Shown: positions 45,570 through 59,329 of the stretch, piece after piece
Numbering within the stretch: the first letter of the stretch is position 1
How the letters are laid out: each line of letters starts with the position of its first letter
Source: Flaccisagitta enflata
Taxonomy: Eukaryota > Chaetognatha > Sagittoidea > Aphragmophora
DNA length: 64,000 nt
Direction of reading: 5' to 3'
NCBI GenBank assembly: GCA_965153355.1
Contig: OZ231127.1
Location: 33,728,001-33,792,000 of the forward strand
The notes under the pieces: generated by a model
Told to the model about the DNA's origin: nothing
The model's database searches: none
What the model saw: the letters and a program-made list of their open reading frames with translations, nothing else
Position numbers and translations under genes: made by a program

Positions 45570-45699
45570 CACAGAAGGAAAGGAGGGAGGAAAAAATGAA
45601 GGAAGCAGGAAGAGAGGAAGGAAGGAAGGAAGGAAGGAGGGAAGGAAGGAAGGAAGGAAGGAAGGAAGGAAGGAAGGAAGGAAGGAAGGAGAGAAGAAA

Positions 45700-45732
<33 letters not shown>

Positions 45733-45800
45733 GCAGGAAGGAAGGAAGGAATGAAGGAAGGAAGGAGGGAAGAAAGGAAGCAAGGAGAGAAATGAAAAGT
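45570..45800. repeat. (GGAA)n and (GAAA)n tract
   Basis: Purine tetramers over 230 bases. Confidence 0.93.
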
Positions 45801-46221
45801 TGAATGGCCTTAATATGGTTGTGCCCAAGAATTATGGCACTCGCGAGGAAAGTAAAAATTGGTTATGCAAACAATGGTAGGGAGCAGAGGAGTCATTAAG
45901 AATGATTGATGTCAGAGAAGCTGATACTTACTGGTCAATTCTAGTGGTAAAATTTTGGTAAGAGAAAGATTAAAGGTCGGGTAAAAAGAACGCAAGAGAC
46001 ACCAAAGGCCTGGTGGAAGAAATACTTATCAATGGCACAGATGCCAGCATGGATGTAGGGGGAAAATGCTAAGGACCCTCAGCCTCAATTTCAAGTCCGA
46101 CGGCATACAGTAGATGTTGTCTAGATTTGTAAATGCGGGGGAATTCATGACAGAAAAACAAATAAACTTAACAGACTGATATTTGGAATATAAACTAATA
46201 AAAGGATGCTCTATAGCCCAG

Positions 46222-46554
46222 GGGTGTTGGTTGCCATGGAAACACATTTCCACGTGTCAAAATATCATCATTTTGAGAAACATTTAGAGGAAACGCTGCT
46301 TGAAATCAAATTTGCTAGAACTATTCCACAATATATTCTGTAAAAATATCGCTCATTTGGCAGTTGCTGGGAGCACCATAGGGCTGTGACGCATCCTAGC
46401 AATAGCTAAACAAACAATATTCTTACAGAATAACTATATTTTGGGAAAGTTGTGGTAAATCTGATTTTAAACAATGTTTCCTCAGAAAATTTATTAAAAT
46501 AATGCAATTTTGGCAGGAATACATAAAAATGTGTTTTCATGGCAACCAACACCC
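46222..46554. mobile_element. foldback element, GGTTGCCATGGAAAC ends
   Basis: GGGTGTTGGTTGCCATGGAA at the left is matched by inverse TTCATGGCAACCAACACCC at the right. Further inner pieces such as GTTTCCTC and AAATCAAATTTG also recur in inverse. A half copy lies at 50445-50600. Confidence 0.7.
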
Positions 46555-46980
46555 ATCAGTAACAAAGCATTCTTTTATAATTCATATTTCAGATATAAAC
46601 TTTTCATATTTTTTTGGTCTCCCATCTAAGATTTGCCCCATATTTTCAAGTGTAGACGACGTCTTCTATAGCTTAGTCCAACAGTTTCGGTTACAATTTC
46701 ATTGATTTTCTATCAAAACAATGAGCTGAAACACCTATATCATCATTTGCTCCATCAAAAGATGCAATAATGATGGACAAAATATGTTTTGTCTAACTAT
46801 TTTTGTTTGCCCATTTCTTTCTTTTTATCATTTTGGAGAACACCACAAATCGCAAACGCAAACAAGCCCAGCATTTTGTACAAAGACATAAATTGTCTGC
46901 AATTTTCTGCAAACGCACATTGTTGGCTGAATAGAAACAAAAGCACCATGGGCAAAGAGCATGAGAGAGATAATCAAGGA

Positions 46981-47236
46981 ACAAGGCCAAGTAGGCTAAC
47001 AATGCGTCCTCTTTGAATGAATGTCTTTTACAAATGAATGTTTTTTATGAATGAATGTTTTTTTTTATGAATGAATTTCTTAATGTGTGCTACTTTTATT
47101 GGGTGAGGCCCACTTTTCTGTTGAACAAATGCATGATTTCAATGTTTTTAATGAATGCGTTACCAACCAACAGACCAACCGACCAACTGACCAACGGACA
47201 CAGCCTATTAAAGAGATGCGAGGACGCATCTAAAAA
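46981..47236 (+). mobile_element. hairpin-ended element, GATGCG-stem subtype
   Basis: ACAAGGCCAAGTAGGCTAAC at the start, AATGAATG repeats inside, ACCAACCGACCAACTGACC near the end and the perfect hairpin AGATGCGAGGACGCATCT, then AAAAA. The stem sequence is unlike the AGTCGCG copies but pairs fully. Confidence 0.7.
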
Positions 47237-47723
47237 CATGGAAGTTCGGCAACGCATGAAAAATAAAAGTAGAATAAAGAGTGGGAAGAAACCAAATAAT
47301 GCTTTTGCTATGAGAGGCTTAGAGGAAATTAGGAGATGAAATCGCCTCCGATAAACCGGATGAGTGAGCGGATGAGTCGGCAACTTCATATTTCTTTTTC
47401 CTCCTTCCTTTATTGACAGCGGCCCAAAGGATGGATGTCCTCACACCGGGATGAACTTACTGATATTTGCTTATATATTTGTAATACCAGGAAAGTGGGA
47501 TTAAGTGGCCTTAAGTGTTTTTTTTTTGCCATTAGGGTCGGTTTTGATGGAATTTGATGGTAAGTTGAGTGGGTTAAAATGGCGTTAGGTGTTTTTTTCC
47601 ATCATCATTTGATGGACTGTGTACCCCCTCCCCATAAAACCTGTCAAACCCAAATCTATCCAATTCTTCAGCTGATCATACTGGTACAGGGAAACGGGTA
47701 CCGCTGACCATCTTGTCCATCCT

Positions 47724-48061
47724 CTCCGTCTTCTTCTTCTTTTTCTTCTTCTTTTTCTTCTTCTTCTTCTTCTTCTTCTTCTTCTTCTTCTTCTTCTTCT
47801 TCTTCTTCTTCTTCTTCTTCTTCTTCCTCACCTTCCTCTTCTTCTTCTTCTTCTTCTTCTTCTTCTTCTTCGTCTTCGTCTTCGTCTTCGTCTTCGTCTT
47901 CATCTTCTTCTTCTTCTTCTTCTTCTTCTTCTTCTTTTTTTTCTTCTTCTTCTTCTTTTTCTTCTTCATCTTCTTTGTCTTCCTCACCTTCTTCTTCTTC
48001 TTCTTCTTCTTCTTCTTCTTCTTCTTCTTCTTCTTCTTCTTCTTCTTCTTCTTCTTCTTCT

Positions 48062-48108
<47 letters not shown>

Positions 48109-48184
48109 TTCTTCTTCTTCTTCTTCTTCTTCTTCTTCTTCTTCTTCTTCTTCTTCTTCTTCATCTTCATCTTCCTTCTTTTCT
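47724..48184. repeat. (TTC)n tract, about 460 bases
   Basis: Long TTC run with a few CTC and GTC breaks; long Glu, Lys, Phe and Ser frames are translations of it. Confidence 0.95.
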
Positions 48185-48317
48185 TCTCCACCTAGCCATG
48201 ACCTCGATTCTGCCATGGCAATGAGCTTATATATCGTGGAAGGTGCAGACTCAAAAATGCCCTCTTTTGCGTAGGAATAGAGTGAGTTGAAAGATAAGGA
48301 TGCGCGCGCGTCAGAAA

Positions 48318-48323
<6 letters not shown>

Positions 48324-48414
<91 letters not shown>
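48324..48414. repeat. (GA)n tract
   Basis: Pure GA next to the palindromic minisatellite. Confidence 0.94.
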
Positions 48415-48416
<2 letters not shown>

Positions 48417-48418
48417 CT

Positions 48419-48580
48419 GTAGGTGTGGAAGTGGGTGTAGGACTGTAGGTGTAGATGTAACCTACATCATGTAGGTGTGGGTGTGGATGTAACCTACATC
48501 ATGTAGGTGTGGGTGTGGGTGTGGATGTAACCTACATCATGTAGGTGTGGGTGTGGATGTAACCTACATCATGCAGGGGT
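48419..48580. repeat. minisatellite with ACCTACATCATGTAGGT palindrome
   Basis: Four units of about 34-46 bases alternating GTGTGGGTGTGGATGTA and the near-perfect palindrome ACCTACATCATGTAGGT. Confidence 0.8.
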
Positions 48581-48675
48581 GGGTATAGTTGTTTGTGTGT
48601 TGAGCGAGTTCTACTTTAGATAGATTTGATGGGGAAGTCGCCGTAGTCATTCTTGCGTTCTGTTGATCCGTGGGT

Positions 48676-48861
<186 letters not shown>

Positions 48862-49621
48862 CTTCAAGCTTAATAGGGTGAATAACTAATTCAGTCTTTT
48901 CCAATCTTTAATTACAATCTCATGTAAGAAATGACAGCCAAATTTGATAGAAAGACACACATTCTCTCTCTTTATTCCCCAAAGTTTGCCTTTTCTCTTC
49001 CTGTTTTACTTTTTCTTTCATCATTTTTTATTTTTTGCCTTCATTTCTTACATGGGCATAAGTCCGACAGAGGTGTAAGTCCAACAAACAGGGACGTCGG
49101 CCGACGTCCCTGACGTCCCTCGCCATACACCCATGCTGATATATGTCACAGCCATTTGCCCACATCTTTTTTCTGGTATGCATTACAGCATTTGTGTTTT
49201 TGGTTGGACTCAAAATGCATGTTAGTTATGCAAAATAGAAAATTAGGATTGACGCGTAACTAGACAGGATTGGCTTATTTTTCAGTCGGTCTATAGTGAA
49301 GGATATTGTTCCAATTGTCATGAATATGTTAACAAATTCATTTCTTTCGACTACGCATAACGAGGGGAGAAAAAACCTTTCAAGCGATAGGCCGCTTACG
49401 ACCTGCTTCAAATCCAATTTTCCACCTCGACTTACTCTTCTCCATAAAACGCCTAATCGAGTTATTTCTAGTCGGAGAAAAGGTTGAATTTCTTCTTAGG
49501 ATTTTTCCCAGGGAATCATAAATAAAGAAACGAGAGAAAAGAAAAAAGAATAGTCGCAAAAGCGTTAGATGGTCAGCGGTACCCGTGCCCTGCTTAAGTG
49601 GGTTGTGGTTGAAGTTGAGGG

Positions 49622-49919
49622 GGAGCAGGGCAGCGGCCCCAAAGGGATCAATGACATATGCTTTCACAGATATGGGGAATTTTCTCCTCCTTCTCCTCCT
49701 CCTCCTCCTTTTGGCCTTTAGGCTAGGATTTGGGCCTCAACGCTAGGATTTGGGCCTCGAGGCTAGGATTTGGGCCTCATGACTGGCTTTTGGGCCTCAA
49801 GACCAGGATTTGAGGGGGGGGGGGGGACAGAGAAGAAGAAAGAGGAGGAGGAAGAGAAGGAAAAAATTCCCCATATATGTAAAAGCATAGGTCGTCGACC
49901 CCTTCGGGGCCGCTGCCCA
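49622..49919. mobile_element. GGGCAGCGGCCC-family element with 21-bp tandem core
   Basis: Arms of about 65 bases start GGGCAGCGGCCCCAAAGGG and end CCCCTTCGGGGCCGCTGCCC, and both include ATATGGGGAATTTT or its inverse. The core has repeated AGGATTTGGGCCTC units (49718-49812). GGTCAGCGGTACCCGTG just outside (49571) recurs beside other family copies (47694, 61632). Confidence 0.7.
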
Positions 49920-50209
49920 AAAGGGGAAAGAAGAAAAGAAAAGAAAACCACGTGAGTTCTACTCACGAGACTATTTGCCGAGGAAATTGAAAAGAGGGAA
50001 GTTAATATCTCTCATTAGCAAGATCCTGAAGTTGAAGTCGACCCTTGCTAGTTCAAAAGCTACTTTAGTGCGAAAGATTTTCCTGTTCAGAAGCTTTTCT
50101 CTTTAAAAAGCTTTTTCTAGCTCAAAAGCTTTACGTGGTTCAAAGACTTCGATTTCATGGTCTCCTCCTAATTACTTTTTACATCGTAAGTCTGCGCGTA
50201 GACGCGTCT

Positions 50210-50290
50210 GTGTTTGTGTTTGTGTTTGTGTTTGTGTTTGTGTTTGTGTTTGTGTTTGTGTTTGTGTTTGTTTCTGTGTTTGTGTTTATG
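50210..50290. repeat. (TGTGTT)n tract
   Basis: Hexamer TGTGTT about eleven times; same type as at 7300. Confidence 0.92.
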
Positions 50291-50444
50291 TTTGTGTTCT
50301 GTCTTGTGCGTGTGAGGATTTCGTTTTGTTCAAGTGTGCATATCTCTCTCTCCGTCTCTGCTACAGTGGCGTTCGTGCATAAGCAGCTTAAACTGGAGGA
50401 AGGTATTTATATAATTTAAATTCAAAATATAAGTTTTCCCTGAG

Positions 50445-50600
50445 TTAGTTGGTTGCTATGGAAACCAAACTCATTCAAATTTGAACAGAAACGCTGAAGG
50501 AACATTGATTTAAAATCAAATTTGCCTGTTTAGTGGTTGCTAGGGAGCATCATTTAGCCGTTGCTAGGAGTAACTACAGTTGAACGAGCTATATTTCTAC
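50445..50600. mobile_element. half copy of the GGTTGCCATGGAAAC foldback family
   Basis: Shares GTTGGTTGCTATGGAAAC and AAAATCAAATTTGCC with 46222-46340. It lies just upstream of the broken RLE-type retrotransposon. Confidence 0.5.
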
Positions 50601-50658
50601 AGGTTTAGACTGTTTCTGCAGAAACCCCACTGTACTCTCTCTCTCAGTCAGTCTCTGT

Positions 50659-51552
<894 letters not shown>

Positions 51553-53316
51553 ACTCGCAATGACAATATTGATGTACTATACTGTTATGTTTGGGCAAAA
51601 AAGCAAGCATCTATACACCATGGTGGATATTCCAAATACATGTCTGAAAAATGGAAGGAAATGAGACCAGACCGTCCTCTCTCAACCGCAACACTACAAA
51701 CAAGAGGGAAGCGTGTGTATGATCGAGCTTTGAAGGATATCCCGTTAAAAAATGCATGGTTGAGTAAGCTAGACCTGGAAGAAATTGAGAGTAGAGTGAG
51801 CTCAGATGTCAGCTCTCCTGATAACCTCAGTAATGAAGGCCAGAATCTCTTCACGCACCCACCACTGTCTGACCCGCGCAATGACAATGAGGATTTACCC
51901 CTTTTGGACGCAGAATATGAGTCATTGTTAAAGCGTTGTATCAACATCTTTGAGGTGCTCCAGCCTATAGATATCTTGGAGCAACCAAGGAGACCACTTA
52001 AAAAGAAAAACTTGTCGCATAAACAGCAATCGTGGGCAAATTCAATTTGTGATTATATCTTAAAACATGAGGATTTGCAAGGAAAGAGCCTGGATTCCAT
52101 TAACACATTAACCTATAGTGTTGCTACGGTTTTCACATATAAAGAGGGTGAAGAACTCAAGTCCCCAATACAATCACCTGATGAAAGAATGAAGAGGGAT
52201 AAAAGTGACCCACCATGGAAACAGAGACTGAGTAGGTCTATTGCGAAACTCCGCAAAGAGGTTGATATCCTGTGTGAATTCCAGAATAGAAAATTGAGGA
52301 AGAATAAGGGGCTGAAGTTTGCGGTGAAAGTCATGAGGAAACACGGAATCAGCGGGGCCAGACAAGAAGTTGATAGATTGATCTTTTCCTTGAAGAGCAA
52401 AATCTCAGTAGCAGCAGTAAGAATGCAAAGATACAACATCCAAGAAAAGTCAAAAAACCAAAATCAGGCCTTTACCAAAAATCGTAAACAATTTTATCGG
52501 GATATTGGGGCTTAGGGAGACATAAGGGTGAAAGAGATCCCATCAGAAGATAAACTGAGAAACTTTCGGGGTGGCCAAATCTGGGGACAAAGCAACCTTT
52601 ATGACCCAACTGCTGAATGGATCCCTGCTTGGAAAGAGCACTACAAAGAAATCAAGGAACAAAGCTGGGCAGACTTAAGTTATACTGACCTTACATGCCA
52701 GTTAAATAAAACCATGAACTGGAAAGCCCCTGGCCTCGATTTAGTCCCTAACTACTGGTTAAAGAGCCTTAATGTACTCCAGCAACCTCTCTCCTGTGCT
52801 CTGAATGAGTGTGTCAAGAACCCAGAAAGTACGCCTCAATGGCTGGTGACAGGAAAATCCACCTTATTACCTAAAAATGATAAAACCTCGATGGCGAAAA
52901 ATTACAGGCCAATAACCTGTCTGTCAACTACGTTTAAGGCTCTTACAGGGATTATTGCCACAAGAATTGAGAGACACCTGGGTGATAACAATATTCTTGC
53001 AGATGAACAAGGAGCTAGGCGAGCTTGTTATGGAACAAAACAACAACTACTTATCAACAAGACCCTCTTAGAGCATGACATTAAATCAAGACAAAATCTT
53101 AGTGTGACATACTACAACTATGCGAAGGCAAACGACAGTGTGCCTCACGAGTGGATTATTGAGACACTGTCAACATACAAAATATGCCCCGTCATCATTG
53201 GGTTTTTAAAATGGGTTATGCCTATGTGGTCAACCAAATTGGTATTAGGCATGAAAACGGGATTCTTGAAGTCATCTTTCAAGGAGATTCCTTGTCACCG
53301 CTATTATTCATATTAG
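51553..53316 (+). pseudogene. RLE-type retrotransposon, linker and reverse transcriptase start (broken)
   Basis: Same frame as the polyQ segment: DNIDVLYCYVWAKKQA, then YSKYMSEKWKEMRPD, a helix-rich region, an in-frame TAG at 52513-52515, and then the N-terminal half of a reverse transcriptase: NWKAPGLDLVPNYWLK, KNYRPITCLSTTFKALTGII, ILADEQGARRACYGTKQQLL and TYYNYAKANDSVPHEWII. It ends where a small deletion near 53270 shifts the frame. This layout fits the R2/NeSL/HERO group of site-specific-type elements with a C-terminal endonuclease rather than an APE domain. With two stops and frameshifts it is dead. Confidence 0.8.
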
Positions 53317-54005
53317 CGATTAATCCAGTAAGCTACCTACTTGATAAAAACAAGTTTGGCTATAAGATGGAAGAAGTGAGGTTCAGCCATGTTCTCTACA
53401 TGGATGACCTTAAGACATTTGCTGGTAATTCCAAGGAAGCAAGTAGTATGGCAAAAGTGGTTTATAACTTCTCCACAAGTATCGGTATGAAATTCGGTTT
53501 TGACAAATGCAAGGTGTTGAATATTGTAAGGGGGAAAATACAAAAGTGTGGAAACATTGAACTAGACCAAGATAATTGTATTGAAGAAATGGAAAGTAGT
53601 GAGGTCTACAAATATCTTGGGGTACTTGAATCAAGCAACATTAAGCACAACGACATGAAAGCTCTTACAGTACAGAAATTCAAAAAGAAGCTCAAACAAG
53701 TGCTCAAGTCTGAACTTAATGCTAAAAACATTATGACTGCTATTAATGAGTACGTAACCCCGGTTTTGACATACACATTTGGGGTGGTGAACTGGACAGA
53801 GAAGGACATGAACATGAACATGAACAAGATGTTTGAGATCAAAAGTGACACAGACAGGTTATATATTACAAGAAAGATGGGTGGTAGAGGTTTGATCTCA
53901 GCATGGGATTGTTTCAAATGCACTAACATCAGACTTGCTCACTTCCTGAGGGAAACCAAAAATGCCAAACTTCTGAAATGTGCTGAATTTGATAAGGCTT
54001 GCCTA
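53268..54005 (+). pseudogene. RLE-type retrotransposon, reverse transcriptase catalytic part (shifted frame)
   Basis: Frame 3 continuation: IFQGDSLSPLLFILAINPVS, then the catalytic box VLYMDDLKTFA, GMKFGFDKCKVLNI, SSEVYKYLGVLE and MGGRGLISAWDCFKC. The YMDD core and the YKYLGV motif are typical of this group. It leaves frame near 54000, just before SQSRADKY. Confidence 0.8.
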
Positions 54006-54917
54006 TTCTCAATCACGGGCAGATAAGTATACTGAGAATCTGACCTTGGAGGTGCAAAAAAACTTTAAAGATAAACCACTCCTGAGACAAGCGCAAATTA
54101 TGTCAGAGACAGCCAAAGTGTCTTTGCAAAAATTGAGGCATAAAACGTGCACTGAAAAACCACAGCACGGTAACTATTATAAGCTCCTTGAGGAAAAATT
54201 TGTCTCAAAGAAACTGAGCCTAGCATGTTTGGAAAGAGTTCATATGTCCCCTCAATCGGAAGCCTACATATTTGCAGCTCAAGAACTGGCACTGTTTACC
54301 AGATGGCATGAACGCCATATCCTCAAGAAAATAAATGATGACAATTGTAGAATCTGCAAGACAAAGCCAGAAACAATGTCACACATCTTGTCAGGATGCC
54401 ATAATCTCGCGAAAAAGGAGTATCTGCAACGTCATAATGGGGTTGCTCAGTATATCCATCATGCCATATGTAACAGTTTTGGAATACAGACAAATGCTAA
54501 GTGGCACACCCATAAACCGCAGGAGGTGTTGGTATTGAAGAATGTGGAAATTATCTGGGACATGCCTCTATCAACAGACAGACCCCATGTATTTAACCGC
54601 CCCGATATTGTGGTCAGAGACAAAGCCAACAAGAAATGCTACATTATTGACATATCATGCCCAAATGACATAAATGTTGCCCAGAAGGAACAAGAAAAAA
54701 TAACCAAGTATAGCGGATTGCGGATTGAACTTGGCCGCATGTGGGACTGTGAATGTATAGTTATCCCAATTGTTGTTGGAGGTCTTGGATTTTGGAGGTC
54801 TTGGATTTTGACAAATACAAGAATATGCTCCCGGCCCAAATCTCGTCTGCGATGTGCATCAAAATTGCCTTATTGGGAAGTGAGAAAATTCTCAGAGCAT
54901 TCTTTGCAAGGAAATAG
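53990..54917 (+). pseudogene. RLE-type retrotransposon, CCHC finger and restriction-like endonuclease
   Basis: Frame 1 continuation: SQSRADKYTENLTLEVQ, then a CCHC finger CRICKTKPETMSHILSGC near 54350, then the PD-(D/E)xK-like endonuclease core FNRPDIVVRD and KKCYIIDISCPND (about 54595-54665), which nicks the target in R2-type elements. A last frameshift near 54800, at a 16-bp tandem duplication, moves the final coding part (YKNMLPAQISS, KIALLGSEKILRAFFARK) into another frame, with TAG at 54915-54917. A (TC)n tract starts about 125 bases downstream. Confidence 0.8.
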
Positions 54918-55040
54918 GACAAACTGAAGAATCGCCTTTCGGGTCTTGATGAACCGCGGCATTCACGTCATGGAGCAAAAGAAACATTGCAAAATGGACG
55001 TCAACCATTAGTTAGAAAGCTGATGTGTAGTTGAAATGAA

Positions 55041-55080
<40 letters not shown>

Positions 55081-55239
55081 TCTCTCTTTCTCTCTCTCTT
55101 CCTCCTTAGAAAGAGTGATAAAGATGAACTATTGCAAGACATCGTTTGGATACGTTTGAATTATTAATTACCATGTTTCCAGTGCAGTAATTCTTCCGAA
55201 TAGCGCCCAGGGCCATTTTTACCGGCTTTTTAGCCTCCA

Positions 55240-55935
55240 CGTTCACCCCTAATGTTCCCCCCCCATGTTGACCGAAAACGTTCCCCTGTAAGTCTGGGAT
55301 TACCCTCTCCTTCTTCTATACTCACCCTCAATGTTAACCCCCATTTCCCTGGTCTGGGCTGTGATGACTCCCCCCCCTCTTTCATTTTCACCCCTAATAT
55401 TCCCTCATTTCCGTCCTCTAGACTGGGATTACCCTCTCCCACCTTCAATATTTACCCCTAATGTCCCCTCATTTCCCTTCTCTAGACTGGGATAACCCTC
55501 TCCCCCCTTCCATAATCTCCCTCAATGTTCCCCCATTTCCCCGGTGTGGGCTAAGATAACTTCCTCCCCTCTTTCATCTTCACCCCTAATGTCCCCTCAT
55601 TTCCCTTCTCTAGACTGGGATAACCCTCTCCCCTTTCCATATTCTCCCTCAATGTTCCCCCATTTCCCCGGTTTGGGCTAAGATAACTTCCTCCCCTCCT
55701 TCATCTTCACCCCTAATGTCCCCTCATTTCCCTTCTCTAGACTGGGATAACCCTCTCCCCCTTCCATATTCTCCCTCAATGTTCCCCCATTTCCTCGGTG
55801 TGGGCTAAGATAATTTCCTCCCCTCTTTCATCTTCACCCCTAATGTCCCCTCATTACCCTTCTCTAGACTGGGATAGCCCTCTCTCCCCTTCCATATTCT
55901 CCCTCAATGTTCCCCCATTTCCCCGGTGTGGGCTG
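55240..55935. repeat. tandem array, unit about 127 bp
   Basis: CCCCTAATGTCCCCTCATTT returns near 55455, 55585, 55712 and 55839, with more diverged units before. Each unit also has TCTAGACTGGGATAACCCTC and CCATTTCCCCGG. Pyrimidine-rich and non-coding. Confidence 0.8.
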
Positions 55936-56538
55936 TGTTGGCGCACGTGCCTCAACATTTCCGCGGACACGTCTCTATTATATTGCTGTCGCCTCACGCG
56001 CCACCGAGGCCATATTTCTTGCCGCCGCGCTTCTGACGGATAGAATACTGATTTTCTATTGAGGGCAACGGTCCTGACTCCTGAGGGTAGGCATGAGGCT
56101 GAACATAATCAGGGCAATTGGTTTAGGTCAATACTGTGTGATATCCTGATTCCTGAACCATTGTTATCTTTCCATGAAATTTTGAGAAAAAAACTTGAAA
56201 GAATCCACGAAAAAGCACTCTAATATTATTGACTATTTCCATGGTACCATTTGACTTGATTAAAATGATCAAAATGCATTGTAAAGAACATTTGGTTTTG
56301 CTTTTCTTCAATTCCAAAGTCACACTCATTTGTTCGTTGGTCTGTCGCCTCGATCCGTCTGTCGGTCGGAAATATTACTGATTAACAAACTTCAAAACGG
56401 TGGTAGTTTGGGAAAAATGAGAAAAAAAGTCTTGAATTTGCCTTAAGATAACCCATAAGAACCCATAAGAATTCTCCTTCAAGGGCATCCTGAAGGGCAT
56501 CAGTGACCCCTCTTATTGACTCATGCACAATAAAAAAT

Positions 56539-56812
56539 CAGGGGTGTATATAGTTGAGCGGCTTTTGATTTTATTCCCCTCCCTGCCTTTGATTTTCTTC
56601 CCCGCGACGCGTCGCGTTGCGTTACAGAATCTTTGTTTTTCTTCCCCTAAAAGCTGTAAAACAGTATATTTTAGGTTTAAATAGTGTTAAATTAAGTTGT
56701 AGTAATTGTATTTTACCTTTTGGTACTACCAAAAGTGTTAGATCTCCAAACCTTTTGATTTTATTCCCCCCCCCCACGGGGGGGGGGGAATACTCAACTT
56801 TATACACCCCTG
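56539..56812. mobile_element. hAT-type MITE, copy 2, with 8-bp target duplication
   Basis: Same family as the element at 6400: ends CAGGGGTGTATATAGTTGAG and CTCAACTTTATACACCCCTG, flanked by TAAAAAAT on both sides (56531-56538 and 56813-56820). The inverted ends are better preserved than in the other copy. Confidence 0.9.
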
Positions 56813-56820
56813 TAAAAAAT

Positions 56821-57419
56821 TTAGATTGTTCTTGGAGCTCGCTGCATTCGACAAAAAATGTTACAACATCAATGTCGGGTTTGAATTAACATGAAGATTA
56901 AACATGAATGTCGTTCATATGATTGGCGAACAGACTCTTTCATTTTTCATTATCCGACAAAATCTCTCCTAATCTACGTTAGAAACGGACCGCGCGCGAC
57001 AAAGTAAAGGAGGTTACGAATACACAAATAATCACAGGAAGGCACCGGAAGGAACAGATTAGAGTGACAGCGTGGCGGAACTCCCATATATCGACAACGA
57101 ACATTCAATTATATAAAATTATATAAAAAGAAAAAAAAATCGCGTACACGTGTTCAAAAAAGAAAAAAAGATATGCGACAATTTTTGAGGCAGTTTTGCG
57201 GCTTTTTCGTGGCAGTTTTGCGGCAGTTTTGCGTCACTTTTGCGGCAGGTTGGCGCCTGGACGGCGTGACTTATCAGGCGGAAATGACGATCGCGCGAGA
57301 CGCACTCAAAACCACTCAACCGATTTTTGTTTAGGTTGGCAACAATTCCCTCTCTGCACGTGTTATTTCTCTCTCTCACTCTCGATGTCGATCAAATGAC
57401 AAGGCTTTCAGTTAAAAGG
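56821..57419. other. KCTD-like intron; GCGGCAGTTTT repeats at 57185-57250
   Basis: Five loose copies of GGCAGTTTTGCG; otherwise nothing. Confidence 0.5.
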
Positions 57420-58270
<851 letters not shown>

Positions 58271-58643
58271 GGTTGTGGTTGTTGTTGTTGATCTTTTTTG
58301 TTGATCTTTTTGTCATTGTTATTCCGGTTGCTAGGTTCCTGTCGTTGTAGTTATTTATCACGTCCATAAGTATTGCCATGGAAAGTGGGGACGGTGTTGT
58401 ATTGAGAATTGACGACCACGTGTTGCTTTCCAAAGCGAAAAGGGAAAATGCTGAGAGCAATGGGGAGCCGCGGCCCTGCCACTGCAAAGGTCTACACCAG
58501 TCTTACCAGGCAATAGATGATTGTGGGGTTCATGGCATGTGGTTCAGCTTTTGCTACTCGGTCGCTTTCTGACTCTTTAGCCCGGATTGGAAAACCATCC
58601 ACGTTTTTTCCCCTTTCTTTCTTTTCTGTCTTCTTTCATCCTT

Positions 58644-58993
58644 TTTAGTCGCGTGCACACGGTCCTACACCTCGCTTTATCCGTTGGTCCGTTGGTCCGT
58701 TGGTTCGTCGGTCGGCCGGTCGGTCCGTCATACTATACTTTTTTATCAGTTTTATTCTTTTCAGTCATTTTAAGTCATTCAAGAGTATTCTAAGTCATTT
58801 TAAGTCATTCTCAGTCATTTTGTCATTTTAGTCGATTTTGTCATTTTGTATTATGTCAAGTGAATTTAGGTCATTCTAGTTGATTTTTAGTCATTTTAAG
58901 TCATTTAGGGTCATATAAGTAGTATAATCAAATAATCATGTTATTAAGAAATAATGTTAGTCTCGCACGCGACTCTTAGGTGTTGACCTTGTT
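58644..58993 (-). mobile_element. hairpin-ended element, expanded with AGTCATTTTA repeats
   Basis: TTTTTAGTCGCGTGCACACG at the outer end, GGTCCGTTGGTCCGTTGG, then about 15 AGTCATTTTA-like units (58765-58920) and CGCACGCGACTCTTAGGTG with TGACCTTGTT. The hairpin stem is broken at the outer end. Confidence 0.6.
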
Positions 58994-59189
58994 CTCTCCC
59001 ACTCTTTCTCTTTTTTTTTCTTGGAAGCGACTAAACGCATTTTTCTTGCCTTGACTTTCACCCAAGACGTGAGACGGAGAGTCCAAGTACCCCATTTTTC
59101 AAAAGAAACCCTCGCGTCAATACGACTTAGGGTTCGCACATACATAAGCGTTTTTACGAAAACCGCGCGCCATCGTGAGTACAAACGCA

Positions 59190-59324
<135 letters not shown>

Positions 59325-59329
59325 GTTAA

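Noticed and set aside
47668-48274. Poly-Glu, poly-Lys, poly-Phe and poly-Ser open frames
   Set aside because: Translations of the (TTC)n/(GAA)n tract; all frames are open at once and there is no unique sequence.
58378-58572. 64-codon plus-strand frame (MESGDGVVLRIDDHVLLS...)
   Set aside because: Protein-like start but no family, splice or context support; it lies inside the KCTD-like intron on the other strand.
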